Origin: Astragalus membranaceus
Taxonomy: Eukaryota > Streptophyta > Magnoliopsida > Fabales > Fabaceae
Direction of reading: 5' to 3'
Assembly (NCBI GenBank): GCA_039519185.1
Contig: CM076854.1
Span: 155,554,166 to 155,618,165 of the forward strand
DNA: 64,000 nt
In this document: one piece after another, positions 1 through 9,957 of the stretch
How positions within the stretch are numbered: the first letter of the stretch is position 1
Layout of the letters: the number at the start of each line of letters is the position of its first letter
Notes under the pieces: generated by a model
Database searches by the model: none
What the model was told of the DNA's origin: nothing
The model's input: only the letters and a program-made list of their open reading frames with translations
Translations under genes and position numbers: made by a program

Positions 1-61
1 TTTGCTGTATCTTTGTTTGTTTTCATTTGCATAGTCTAAAGATGATCCTGGATGCTCATAT

Positions 62-331
62 ATGAAATGGACTTCAGATCCATGGCCCTCTCAGACACGA
101 AGACAAACACAATGTGTAGAGACAGAATGGCCGGAGACACAACATGGAGAGACCGAATGTGCAGATTGTGTTCACAAAGGAATGGAGGTAGTTCAACTTA
201 GAAAGACTATTAAGGAGATGAAGAATGATGGAGAGTCGGCAAAAAATTTGTTGAAAATTGTGTTGTATAGTATTTTACTTTTGGTGGTAGCTTGCGTAAT
301 GCTTATTGTCAAAATTGGAAAATTTGTGTAA
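62..331 (+). CDS. Small ORF with C-terminal membrane segment, possible GRF zinc-finger fragment
   Basis: The ORF encodes 89 residues. I do not recognise it firmly. Just upstream in the same frame the DNA reads DDPGCSYMKW, which resembles the end of a GRF-type zinc finger (G-C-x-[YF]-x-W). A charged, coiled-coil-like stretch follows (about residues 45-62, VVQLRKTIKEMKND) and then a hydrophobic segment suited to one membrane span (about residues 66-84). Plant GRF-finger proteins linked to transposons often have this finger, coiled-coil, TM-tail layout. The true start is probably in an exon before the window. It converges on the MULE transposase and may be a second gene of that element or a passenger. 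Function is not assigned. Confidence 0.35.
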   Translation: MKWTSDPWPSQTRRQTQCVETEWPETQHGETECADCVHKGMEVVQLRKTIKEMKNDGESAKNLLKIVLYSILLLVVACVMLIVKIGKFV

Positions 332-774
332 TGGTGTAACTTTACCTAGTAGTTAGGTGGTAGCTTGAGTAATTATGTGTAATTGTGTTTGAATTCCGTG
401 ATGATTTGGCCAATATTTAGAACGATATTTTGAATTTCGTGTAAGTTGTGTTTCAAATCTCTACACCTGTAGGACATAATTGCTTTATATAGTAATTCAA
501 AATGAGGGACCAAAGAGAAACTATTCAAAAAGATAGAGGACTAGATTGAAACCAAATAATAAACATTAAGGACCAAAATGAAACATACCATTGCAACTTA
601 ATGTCAATCAAAAGTGACCAAATATGTTCTGTCATCATGTCTATTGGCTATTAATAAACAACATCCAGTCAATTAAACAACAAAAAGAGGATTAAACATC
701 CACATCCAAAATACAACATTCTTACAAAATAAACATAAAGCAACAGTGATATTACTAAGTCATAACTAAGAGAT
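332..774. other. Noncoding MULE 3' region
   Basis: There is no credible ORF here. The stretch lies between the stop of the small plus-strand ORF and the stop of the convergent transposase ORF. It contains two or three degenerate copies of the element motif RGGGACCAAARTGAAAC (near 503, 535 and 570), spaced about 30-35 bp apart. The same motif recurs in the transposase introns and at the far terminus. Confidence 0.5.
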
Positions 775-1176
775 TCACTGCCTCTTCCATGTTGGAAGTT
801 TTGGCCTAAAACTCTTTCTTTGCACAGTAGCAGCAACACCAGTAGAAGAGACTTTGTTGGATGGAGATGGAGCAGCAACACCAATAGAAGAGACTTTGTT
901 CCTTTTGGCTACACCAAGTGTTTTCTTAAGTTGGCAATTTCTTGACTTGGATGGAGGTGCAGTTTGAGTTGCTGCAGTTTGTGGTTGGGTGGTGGTTTGA
1001 GTTGGTGCATTTTGTGATTGTGTGGTAGTTTGAGTTGGTGCAGTTTGTGGTTGGGTGGTAGTTTGAGTTGTTGTATTTTGTGGTTGGGTGGTGGTTTGAG
1101 TTGGTGCATTTTGGCAAGATCTTGAGTTGTGCCCAGGCTGCTTGCATTTACCGCACTTACCAGTAGAAGAGACTTT
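775..1176 (-). pseudogene. MULE transposase C-terminal zinc-knuckle module, second copy
   Basis: The minus-strand ORF carries a CCHC knuckle, CGKCKQPGHNSRSC (C-x2-C-x4-H-x4-C). A low-complexity Thr/Gln/Pro tail of TTTQPQ and APTQ repeats follows, then a basic end (KKTLGVAKRNKV) and a stop near 775. Knuckles of this kind follow the SWIM finger in plant MuDR/MULE transposases and are thought to bind nucleic acid. Upstream residues after the TSD point (1177-1275) belong to the inserted solo LTR and are not transposase. The module is a near repeat of the one at 27022-27376, so the ancestral protein had two knuckle-plus-TQ units in tandem. The element is not functional because its ORF is broken in several places. 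Confidence 0.75.
1172..1176. repeat. Target site duplication ACTTT (left) of copia-type solo LTR
   Basis: ACTTT here and at 27022-27026 flanks an element that begins TGTTG and ends CAACA. Joining the two flanks at the duplicate restores the MULE reading frame (SPSNKV joined to SSTGKC), which independently supports the insertion boundaries. Confidence 0.85.
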
Positions 1177-1483
1177 TGTTGAACCAAGGAAAAACACTCT
1201 TTGTTTTGTATGATAACAAATTACAATCTGTCTACTAATGGTTCCAGTTGTATAAAAGTACAGGACATGAATCAAAGAGTAGGATATCTTAAACTGTAGC
1301 GGCTTGGAGGAGAAGCTACCTTAGAAGTCAAGACCTAATTGTTTATCTGCTTTTGATAGGACACAGTGTAAGATCCTATCACTTAAGTTCTATAACTTTT
1401 AGTAGTTGAGAGATGAGTTTTAAAAAAAATATAAATGTTATGAAAAAAATATTTTATACAAATGCATGCATGCATAGGGGAGG

Positions 1484-1488
1484 CACAT
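1484..1488. repeat. TSD CACAT of the Ogre (left copy)
   Basis: CACAT directly precedes the LTR start TGTTGCGCCCG and is repeated at 24195-24199 directly after the other LTR end GGGTATAACA. The match shows that both LTRs and everything between, including the ABCA1 segment, entered as one unit. Confidence 0.9.
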
Positions 1489-1980
1489 TGTTGCGCCCGA
1501 AAAAGCCCCCGAGAGAGAACCTTCCGCGTTTACAACTTTTCTAAAAAACCATGAAGCCGCCACCAATACTTATTTACGGAAAGTATTAGAAAAACCCTTT
1601 TTTTAGAAAGCGATTGGTCTTGCGAAAATAGAGAATAGGGTTCGGGGGTCAGTTACGCGCGGGGAAGGTGTTAGCACCCCACACGTCCTCTCTACTGAGA
1701 GGGAACCTTTAATTAAAATGTGTGGTTTTCGTATGTTGACCTGAAAATATTTAATTTTGCCTCTCTACTTTTTATTGGAAAAAAAATTCTTAGTGAAAGT
1801 CTTTATTTATTATGAAAAAGGGGGAAAATGGTTTTTTTAGAAAAGGGCGCTTGACGAGAGTTGGCCTCTCGCTCCTACGTATCTCCCGGTGCGATGGAGA
1901 ATTCAAAGCTACGTAGTTCTTGGCGTCTAGAAAAAGTTTTTGTTTTTTATCTTGTTTAATTGTGAAAATTGAGCTTTCAT

Positions 1981-2225
1981 GATGATCAATTGAGCAAAGG
2001 CTCCAAGTGACCACCCTTAGCACTCCATTGTTAATAACCATGCAAGCAAAGGCTTCGCAAGACTACTAACAAAGTTTTTGATTTAGTGAAAATTTTTAGG
2101 AAAATTAGGCATTCACGATGATCAATTGAGCAAAGGCTCCAGGTGACCACCATTAGTACCTCATTGTTAGTAATCATGCAAGCAAAGGCTTCACGAGACT
2201 ACTAACAAAGTTTTTAATTTATGAG
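1981..2225. repeat. Tandem duplication inside the Ogre LTR
   Basis: Two copies of a block starting GATGATCAATTGAGCAAAGG (1981 and 2117) are about 136 bp apart and end at ACTAACAAAGTTTTT. The same pair is present in the 5' LTR, so the duplication predates this insertion. Confidence 0.75.
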
Positions 2226-2346
2226 AAACTATTTTGTCTTAAAGAGAATTAAATTAAATTAAAAAACGAGAAAAGGGGGGTGAAATGGTAAAATAGGGTG
2301 TTATTAGTCGCAAGGGGTTGTATAATTAATAGCAGGTGTAAAAAGG

Positions 2347-2390
2347 AAGCCCAGTTCGCATTGGAGGGCCCAGAATGCGAAGCTGGGCTT
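2347..2390. repeat. Hairpin in Ogre LTR
   Basis: AAGCCCAG-TTCGCATT faces AATGCGAA-GCTGGGCTT across a spacer of about 10 nt. The arms pair almost fully with one bulged base. An identical structure lies in the other LTR at 21980-22023. Confidence 0.7.
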
Positions 2391-4542
2391 AAGTGAGGGA
2401 GGGTGCGCTAGTATTCTGATAATAAAAATAAAATTAAAATAAAAATAAATATTGGAGACACTATAAAAGAGAAACCCTAAATTAAAAAACCCTAAAATCA
2501 TTTCAACCCCCCCCCCCCTTTTCCATGGCTGCGCCGCAGCTAGAGAGAGAGTGAGACCCATGGCAAAAATTTCGCCTTATTTCACGGTGAGAGAGAGGGG
2601 ACGACGACGTCCAGCCGTTCCTTGGCCGGCGTCGTCTTTTGCAGCGATGAAGGGGTGACGTCGGGGAGACGTGAACGCGATGGCCTCGCGGCCATGCCGG
2701 AGGCGCTCGCGACGGTGACGGTGGCCGGAGTTTTAAAGGTGGTGTTTTAGCTTGTCTTCCTAGACGGCGGGGGATGGTTCACACCGGGGATGGTTCGTGC
2801 GTTCGGAGAGCCGGACATTTGGGTGGGTGCCGGCGGCGAGGACAGCCACCTACGGTGGTCAGAGTCCAACAAAGGTATAAATTTCGTTTCTATCCTTTCT
2901 CTCTTTTTTTTTTCTCTACTCTTCTAATTCCCCTTTTTAGAACCCTTAATTTTTTTTAAGTCACTGAACCCTAATTTTTTAAATCCGAAAAAAAAAACCA
3001 AACGTTTCTCTAAAACCCTAATTACTATTTTTATTTTGTTTTTTTTATAACCAGTATTAAGATAAAATAATAAAAAAAAAATAAAAAACAAAAAAAAACA
3101 AAATCTAAGCCTAAAATTTTTTTGATCCGAACCTGACCCTTTCCCAATCACCTCCCATTGTGAAAACTAAATAATTTTCTTCATTTTGTTGCCTTTTCCA
3201 CTGTTTGCTTTGTATCTGATAACATACTAATTGTTTTTTTTAACAACTATTTTAAACTAATTGCCAACTCCCTTTTTTTTTAGAACAGATCTACTAAACC
3301 TATGTCAATCTCAAATCTTGATTTCATTTTTTGGATTTTTTCATTACTGACCCTAATTTAAAGAAAATGATTCTGAAAAATAATCATAATAATAATAAAA
3401 ACGTAAAAAAGGATAAGAAAAAAAAACTAATTGGTTTTCTAATACTAATGCTACTATATTTACAATAAAACAAATTTGACTACTACAACTAATGAATCGC
3501 CTACTAAACTTCCTATTACTAATAAAACGACTAACAAAAAAAAACTGACTTGACCAACCTTTTTCCAGAAGAGAAATCAAAAGCTCCTTTTTGTTATGGA
3601 GAAAAATCGACCCACCCTACTGCTTTCCAGATTTTAGTGTGTATTTTCTGTCTGTAAAAAATGTCTCCCCCAATCTCATTTTCGGATTAGCATTTTATAG
3701 CAATATTTTGAAACCGAAAATTAATTTCTTGATTCTCTGGTTAATTGCATTGTCTCCTGGACAGCTAGTAGCTGACTCAGGACTGACTCAACCTCCCCCT
3801 TCTTTTTTTAGCTGCTAATTTGAATTAGCTGTTTTTTTTTTCAGGTTTTGGAACGGATCGACCCAGGCCCAGCAGCTTGGGGAGCAGCTGCTGGAAACCC
3901 TAAATCTGCCGCTGCTGCCTATTATTATTTACATTTTCGGATCTGGCCATTTGGGCCTTTTTTGATGTAATAATTTTTTTTTGTGTTTTTTGGACATTTG
4001 GACATCTTATACTGTAATAACAATTAAATAGATTTTTTTTTGACATTTTTTTTTGATACTATATTGCTTAAATAAATTATATAAACAAAATAAGATTAAT
4101 AACAAGAAAAAGGAGTCGGGCCAAATACAAAGACGAGAACGGGCCAGACTAAACAAATACGCTAAAACGAGGCCCAAAAATAGAAAAATGGGTCTGTTAA
4201 CTAAAAACGCTAAAAATTAACTTGGAATTGCATTCTTAAGCCCAAATTGAAACGACAAGCCCAATCGCGAGAAAAATGACTTTGTTAGTCCCAATTAGGT
4301 TCGACTAAATCCAAATACGAAGATTAAATTGAAGAACGCACGAAACGATCGATCCTTCGCGTGCATGCCTAGTTTAAAACAACGGTATTTCGATTTCGTT
4401 GAACAGGGTCATTGAAATTGACCAGGATTAGTAACTGAGACGCCATACTGATAATTCTCGTATTCACGCGACTTCAAAACACGATTTAAAAATAAACGAC
4501 TAAAACTTAGAAAAAGAAGACGGACAAAATTGGGGTATAACA

Positions 4543-4556
4543 GCTGCCCCTCTTTA
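4543..4556 (-). promoter_or_regulatory. Ogre polypurine tract
   Basis: On the minus strand the sequence AAAGAGGGGCAGC directly abuts the 3' LTR start TGTTATACC. It is the expected primer site for plus-strand DNA synthesis in Tat/Ogre elements. Confidence 0.8.
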
Positions 4557-6295
4557 TTTGGATTTTGACAAGGAATATGAATTGGCCGAGACATATTCCG
4601 AGGCAAAATGGAAATAAAGAATTCAGAAATTATACCAATTTTGTCTACCTAGAGAAACCCGAGCTTTCTTTTCCTTTTCCTTCTCTTTTTTATTTATTTA
4701 TTTTTTATTTTTTTTTGTTTTATCTGGATTTTAACAAAGAATATGAATTGGCCGAAACATATTCCGAGGTAAAATGAAGATAAAGAGTAGACACTTTCGT
4801 GTCGATGTGAAAACAGTAAATGAACACCGACGTGCGGGCAAAAAAGATAAAACGGGCACTTGGCGTGCAGAAAGCGGTAAACGGGCACTTGGCGTGCAGA
4901 AAGCGGTAAATGGGCACTTGGCGTGCAGAAAGCGGTAAATTGCCCAGGCTGCCTAAAACCCGTAATCCTTAAACGGACTCTTGACGAATCCGAGTTTGCA
5001 CGTGGCTTTGAGGAGCACGCTTCCTGTTGGCCTTTTCGAGCGACCGGGGGGATCGTTATCAGCTTCGGAACTGATATACTGATCAATGCACGGCGTCCAC
5101 TGTATCTTAGGCTGATACAACTATTCCGTTGAACCTCACGTGGGGCTGCGGTCCATCGCGTTGCTCGTACACGACGTGAGACCTGGACAGAAGGGAGCGT
5201 TGAACTCTGACGAGAGCGATTTTGAACTCCAAACTGCAATGCACGCTTGAGCGCTGAACTGAAAACATTTGAACTCCGAACTAAGGGAGCATTTTCTGGG
5301 AACTGAGGGCGAGGATTAACACCGAAGTATTTATCCGTCCTTGTACCTGCGAGTGATATGAACAAATGCATGCAATGTAAATGCCATGATTGCTTTTTGA
5401 TGGGATGAATGTGATGTGATGCAGGAGCTTCTTCTTGCTTGCATGAATTTTTTTTTTGTCTATGTTTGATGAATGCAATGCATGAGTTTTATTCGTTTTA
5501 TTGCTCTTTTGTTCTCCTCTTTTTTTAATCCCTTTTTCATTGTTTTCTTTTTCTTTTCTTCTTATTTTTGTTGCTCTTTTGCTCTTTTTGGCTTTTCTTT
5601 CGCCGGTTCAACCAAATCGTAGGACTTGCGCTACGAGGCACGAGGATCGCCCATAATGGTGTGAGGGTCATACTTCAGCCTTTTGTGAATTATTTTGACG
5701 CAATCAGTGCTTTTGTTTGACTTTTGTAAATTTACCTGATTGAGAGATCATTTCTTTTCTCATGATTTTCAAAAGTTTCGCAATGAGTTTAATGCTCTGA
5801 TTTACGCACATTTTCATAATTCATCTATCATCTACCATAAAACATCATTTTAAAGCACAAATGAAAAGGAAGCAATGACAAAACAATAAGCAGACGGAGT
5901 GAAGAGTTTGGACTTTTATTCATATGGAAATCGAACGCGCAAAAGGTCACGCCGACTGAAAAGAGTACATTGAGAACTTTGAAACTAAGAAAAAGCAAGA
6001 AAAATGGGCGCAACAGATCTTATGAGTGTTTTTCGTCTTTGGAGTGTTGATGCCAATCACCCATACTTATATCCTTGATCACCCTTTTACCCAAGCTTTT
6101 GGAGACGCTGCTTGCCTCTTTTACTTTTTTTTAAAAGTCCAACCTTTCTGACCCTAATTTTTGCCTGGACCGCTCTTTGCGAGTTTTCAGTCCACCAGGT
6201 CGCTCTTTTTTTTGCCTAGGCCGGCCTTTCGGGTTTTCAACCTAGCGAGCTAATTCTTGCTTGGCTCATTTTTCTCTTTTTCCTTTTTATTTTTC
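4557..6295 (-). other. Ogre 3' untranslated region
   Basis: There is no conserved coding sequence between the integrase stop and the PPT. The region holds two diverged copies of a block around AATATGAATTGGCCGA (4574 and 4741), a perfect short tandem array (4852-4938) and pyrimidine-rich stretches near 5500-5600 and 6110-6290. Long, repeat-rich 3' UTRs are a known trait of Tat/Ogre elements. Confidence 0.7.
4852..4938. repeat. 29-bp tandem repeat, three copies
   Basis: Three consecutive 29-bp units share the core GGGCACTTGGCGTGCAG followed by AAAGCGGTAA. Units one and two appear identical and the third has a C-to-T change. The array lies in the Ogre 3' UTR. Confidence 0.9.
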
Positions 6296-9200
6296 TCAGG
6301 CGTAATATTTCTTGACTGAATCTGAATTGACTGGGTTTCTGAGTTCTTCACCATCCATGTTGGTGAGTATCAATGCTCCTCCAGAAAAGGCTTTCTTTAC
6401 CACATATGGTCCATCATAGTTAGGAGTCCATTTCCCACGGGGGTCACTCTGGATAGGCAGAATCTTCTTGAGCACAAGGTCTCCCTCGCTGAATTCTCGG
6501 GGACGAACTTTCTTGTCGAAAGCTGTCTTCATCCTTTGTTGATACAACTGGCCATGGCACAGGGTAGCAATTCTTTTCTCCTCAATGAGATTCAGCTGAT
6601 CCAGACGAGCTTGGACCCATTCTGCTTCTTCCAACTTGGTTTCCATCAGTACTCGCAGAGAGGGTATCTCAACTTCAATGGGGAGGACTGCTTCCGACCC
6701 ATACACCAAAGAGAAAGGGGTTGCCCCGGTTGAAGTACGCACTGAGGTACGATATCCATGCAAGGCGAAAGGAAGCATCTCGTGCCAATCTTTATAGGTT
6801 ACTACCATCTTTTGCACAATCCTCTTGATATTCTTGTTGGCCACTTCAACTGCCCCATTCATCTTGGGACGGTATGGAAAAGAATTATGATGTTGGATTT
6901 TGAAGTCCTTGCATAACTCTTTCATCATCTTACTGCTCAAGTTGCTGCCATTATCTGTGATAATCTTATCCGGAAGCCCATAGCGACAAATCAAATCTTT
7001 CTTTACAAACTTAGCAACCATAGAGCTGGTAATGCTGGAATATGAAGCCGCTTCAACCCACTTGGTGAAGTAATCAATAGCGACCAGGATGAAGCGATGC
7101 CCATTTGATGCCTTAGGCTCGATAGGACCTATGACGTCCATGCCCCACATTGAGAATGGCCAAGAGGCGGTCAAGACATTTAGGGAAGTAGGTGGTACAT
7201 GAATATGATCAGCGTAGATTTGACACTTGTGACATCTTCTTACGAAACTATAGCAATCTGATTCCATTTGCAACCAATAATAGCCAGTTCTTAATATTTT
7301 CCTTGCCATGGTGTGCCCACTGGAATGAACCTCAAATGAGCCTTCATGGACTTCTCTCATGATTTTTGTTGCCTCTTCTTCTGTCACACACCTTAAAAGG
7401 ACCATATCATAATTTCTCTTGTATAGAACTTCACCGCTCAAAAAGAAATTCCTTGACAATCTTCTGAGGGTTCTCTTGTCGTTCTCTGACGCTCCAGGAG
7501 GGTATTCTCTGTTCAAGATGTACTGCTTGATGTCATAATACCAGGGCTTGTTATCAGACTCTTCCTCGATGACCATGCAATAATGATGTGCTGGCAAATC
7601 TCGATGCTGAATCCCGATGTGAGTCAAGCTTTTGTCGCAGCTGATATTAAACATTGAAGACAAAGTGGCTAGTGCATCAGCCAACTGATTCTCATTGCGA
7701 GGAAGGTGCTGGAATGTGATTTCCTCAAAAAGCTCAACCAGCTTTAGAATGTAATCTCGGTAAGGGATCAACTTGGAGTCCCTGGTCTCCCAATCACCGT
7801 TCACTTGGTGAATTACTAGGGCTGAATCTCCATACACATCAAGTCTCTTAACTTTCCAATCAATGGCTGCCTGGATACCCAGAATACATGCCTCATACTC
7901 TGCGATATTATTAGTGACGTAGAAGCTTAGTCTGGCAGTGAATGGGATGAAGCGATTATCGGGGGAAATCAGCACTGCCCCGGCTCCGTGCCCGTATGTA
8001 TTGGAGGCACCATCGAACACCATTCTCCATCTTTCATCTTCTGGGGATTTCCCTTCTTCAAACAAAGCCATGATATCTTCATCAGGAAAGTCATACTGCA
8101 TAGGCTGATAATCTTCGATTGGCTGGTGTGCCAGGTACTCGGCCAGCGCACTACCTTTAATTGCTTTCTGAGTGACATATAGGAGATCATATTCTGATAA
8201 CTGCATTTGCCAACGGGCAAGTCTCCCTGTAAGTGCGGGCTTCTCGAAGATATACTTGATAGGATCCATTTTAGATACCAACCAAGTAGTGTGACTTAGC
8301 ATGTACTGCCTCAAACGATGAGCAGCCCAAGCTAAAGCACAACAAGTCTTTTCTAGCAGCGAGTACCTTGTCTCACAGTCAGTGAATTTCTTGATCAAAT
8401 AGTAAATGGCATGCTCTTTCTTCCCAGATTCATCATGTTGCCCTAACATGCAACCCATTGAGCTGTCTAGCACGGTTAGGTACAGGATCAGAGGTCTGCC
8501 GGGTACAGGAGGCGTCAAGATAGGTGGATTCTGGAGATATTTTTTGATCTTTTCAAATGCTTCTTGACAATCATCATTCCATTTGGTCTCCTGATTCTTG
8601 CACAAAAGTTTGAAGATTGGTTCACAAGTGGCAGTCAACTGGAATATGAACCTAGAGATGTAGTTCATTCTTCCGAGAAAACCCCGAATCTCTTTTTCTG
8701 TTTTAGGGACTGGCATCTCAAGAATCGCACGCACCTTGTCTGGATCGACCTCTATCCCCTTTTGGCTGACGATGAACCCCAACAGCTTTCCTGATCGCAC
8801 GCCAAAGGTACACTTGGCAGGATTTAATCTGAGCTTGAATTTTCTCAACCGCTCGAAGAGCTTTTGCAAATTGACAATGTGATCCTCATCAGTTTTAGAC
8901 TTTGCGATCATATCATCCACGTAGACCTCTATCTCTTTGTGCATCATGTCATGAAACAATGTTACCATAGCCCTTTGATAGGTAGCACTGGCGTTCTTCA
9001 ACCCGAATGGCATGACTCTGTAACAGAATGTTCCCCAAAGAGTTGTGAAAGTTGTCTTCTCCATATCCTCAGGAGCCATCTTGATCTGGTTATACCCTGA
9101 ATACCCATCCATGAAGGAGAACAGTGAATGTTGCGCCGTACTATCCACTAAGACATCAATATGGGGCAGGGGAAAATCATCTTTGGGACTAGCACGGTTC

Positions 9201-9749
9201 AGATCTCTGTAATCAACGCACATTCTAACTTTCCCATCCTTTTTCGGAACTGGCACGATGTTGGCAACCCAATGCGGATACTTGGCTACCGCTAGGAACC
9301 CAGCGTCAAACTGTTTTTTCACTTCATCTCTGATCTTTAAAGACATTTCTGGCTTCATTCTTCTCAGTTTCTGCTTTACCGGAGGACATCCTGGCTTGAC
9401 TGGCAACTTATGCACCACTATGTCGGTATCTAAACCTGGCATATCTTGATAAGTCCATGCGAAGACATCAACATATTCATGCAGGAGTTCAATTAGTTTC
9501 TTGCGCTCACCTTCCTTCATTGAAGTACCCACCTTCACTTCCTTCTGGCTGTCCTCTGTGCCTAGGTTAATTATCTCAACGGACTCCCCATGTGCCTGAA
9601 TGACCTTTTCCTCTTGTTCAACCATTCTCATCAATTCTGGAGGAGTTTCCCAGTCATCCTCAACATCCTCCTCAGCTTGGTTAACGGGGTGATCAAAATT
9701 AACATATGAGCCGTTGGCATCATTATTCTCAAAGATATTCATTTTAGAT
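6296..9749 (-). CDS. Ogre pol exon: reverse transcriptase, RNase H, second RNase H, integrase
   Basis: This exon encodes the replication and integration enzymes of the element. The open frame begins upstream at 9799, but the coding start is taken as the splice acceptor at 9749, which joins in frame to gag-pro. In order (residues counted from 9799): RT with FMDGYSGYNQI (about 233) and catalytic YVDDMI (about 292); a first RNase H whose expected DAS motif reads LDSSMGCMLGQ; a second, archaeal-type RNase H (MVFDGASN, EYEA, DALATL; about 595-715); and an integrase with an H-H-C-C finger (HSSGH...CHKC) and DD35E core (GMDVIGP about 885, TDNGSN about 950, NGAVEVANK about 985). The frame is unbroken over 3.45 kb. 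Two RNase H domains mark the Tat clade. Confidence 0.9.
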
Positions 9750-9957
9750 CTGCATTTGCGGGAATAAAAAGAAATGAACAAGCAAAAATAGAAACACAAG
9801 ATGGAGACGCATGATAATAAAAGGCAAATTTATTTATTTGAGAATCCAAAACAACATTTTATTGATAGATGATATTTGAAGGAAAAACATGCATGCCCTT
9901 ATGAAATATCCTAAGGCCTTGGGCAGAGCCAAAGAATTTGCATTACAAAATCATTAC
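9750..9957 (-). other. Ogre intron between pro and RT
   Basis: The intron is 208 nt. On the minus strand the donor is CCAAA|GTAATG at 9957-9956 and the acceptor is AAATGCAG|ATCT ending at 9750. Without splicing the gag-pro frame stops at 9954. With splicing the frame passes directly into pol (PK joined to SKMNIFE). A removable intron at exactly this place is a known Ogre feature thought to set the ratio of Gag-Pro to full polyprotein. The splice sites are my prediction from sequence. Confidence 0.75.

Larger units (their letters stand above)
1..1176 (-). mobile_element. Mutator-like element (MULE), left segment
   Basis: This is the distal (3') part of a MULE whose transposase reads on the minus strand. 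It holds the end of the transposase ORF (775-1176) and a noncoding stretch (332-774). A small plus-strand ORF at 62-331 converges on the transposase. The segment stops at TSD ACTTT (1172-1176), where a solo LTR entered. The reading frame resumes in register at 27022, which shows both pieces belong to one element. The left terminal inverted repeat is not in the window, so the element starts before base 1. Motifs such as GAGGGACCAAAGAGAAAC (near 503) and AAGGACCAAAATGAAAC (near 570) resemble the opposite end at 34500-34633. Confidence 0.75.
1489..4542 (-). repeat. Ogre 3' LTR
   Basis: The LTR is 3054 bp, TG...CA, and pairs with 21119-24194 (3076 bp). On the minus strand it begins TGTTATACCCCAATTTTGTCC-like and ends CGGGCGCAACA. 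It lacks about 24 bp found in the other copy (near 2409, where the 5' LTR has GCGTGAATTAGAGGGG). Inside are a duplicated block of period about 136 bp (1981-2230), a strong hairpin (2347-2390), a poly-C run and a GC-rich section (2520-2870). No gene lies in it; ORFs here are chance. Confidence 0.9.

Noticed and set aside
3353..3818. Duplicate ORFs shared with 23006-23471
   Set aside because: They are identical because both lie in the two Ogre LTRs; no conserved domain.
4694..5371. 225-codon minus-strand ORF in the Ogre 3' UTR
   Set aside because: It runs through the 29-bp tandem repeat (repeated HAKCP text) and has no recognisable domain; an artefact of repeat and low stop density.
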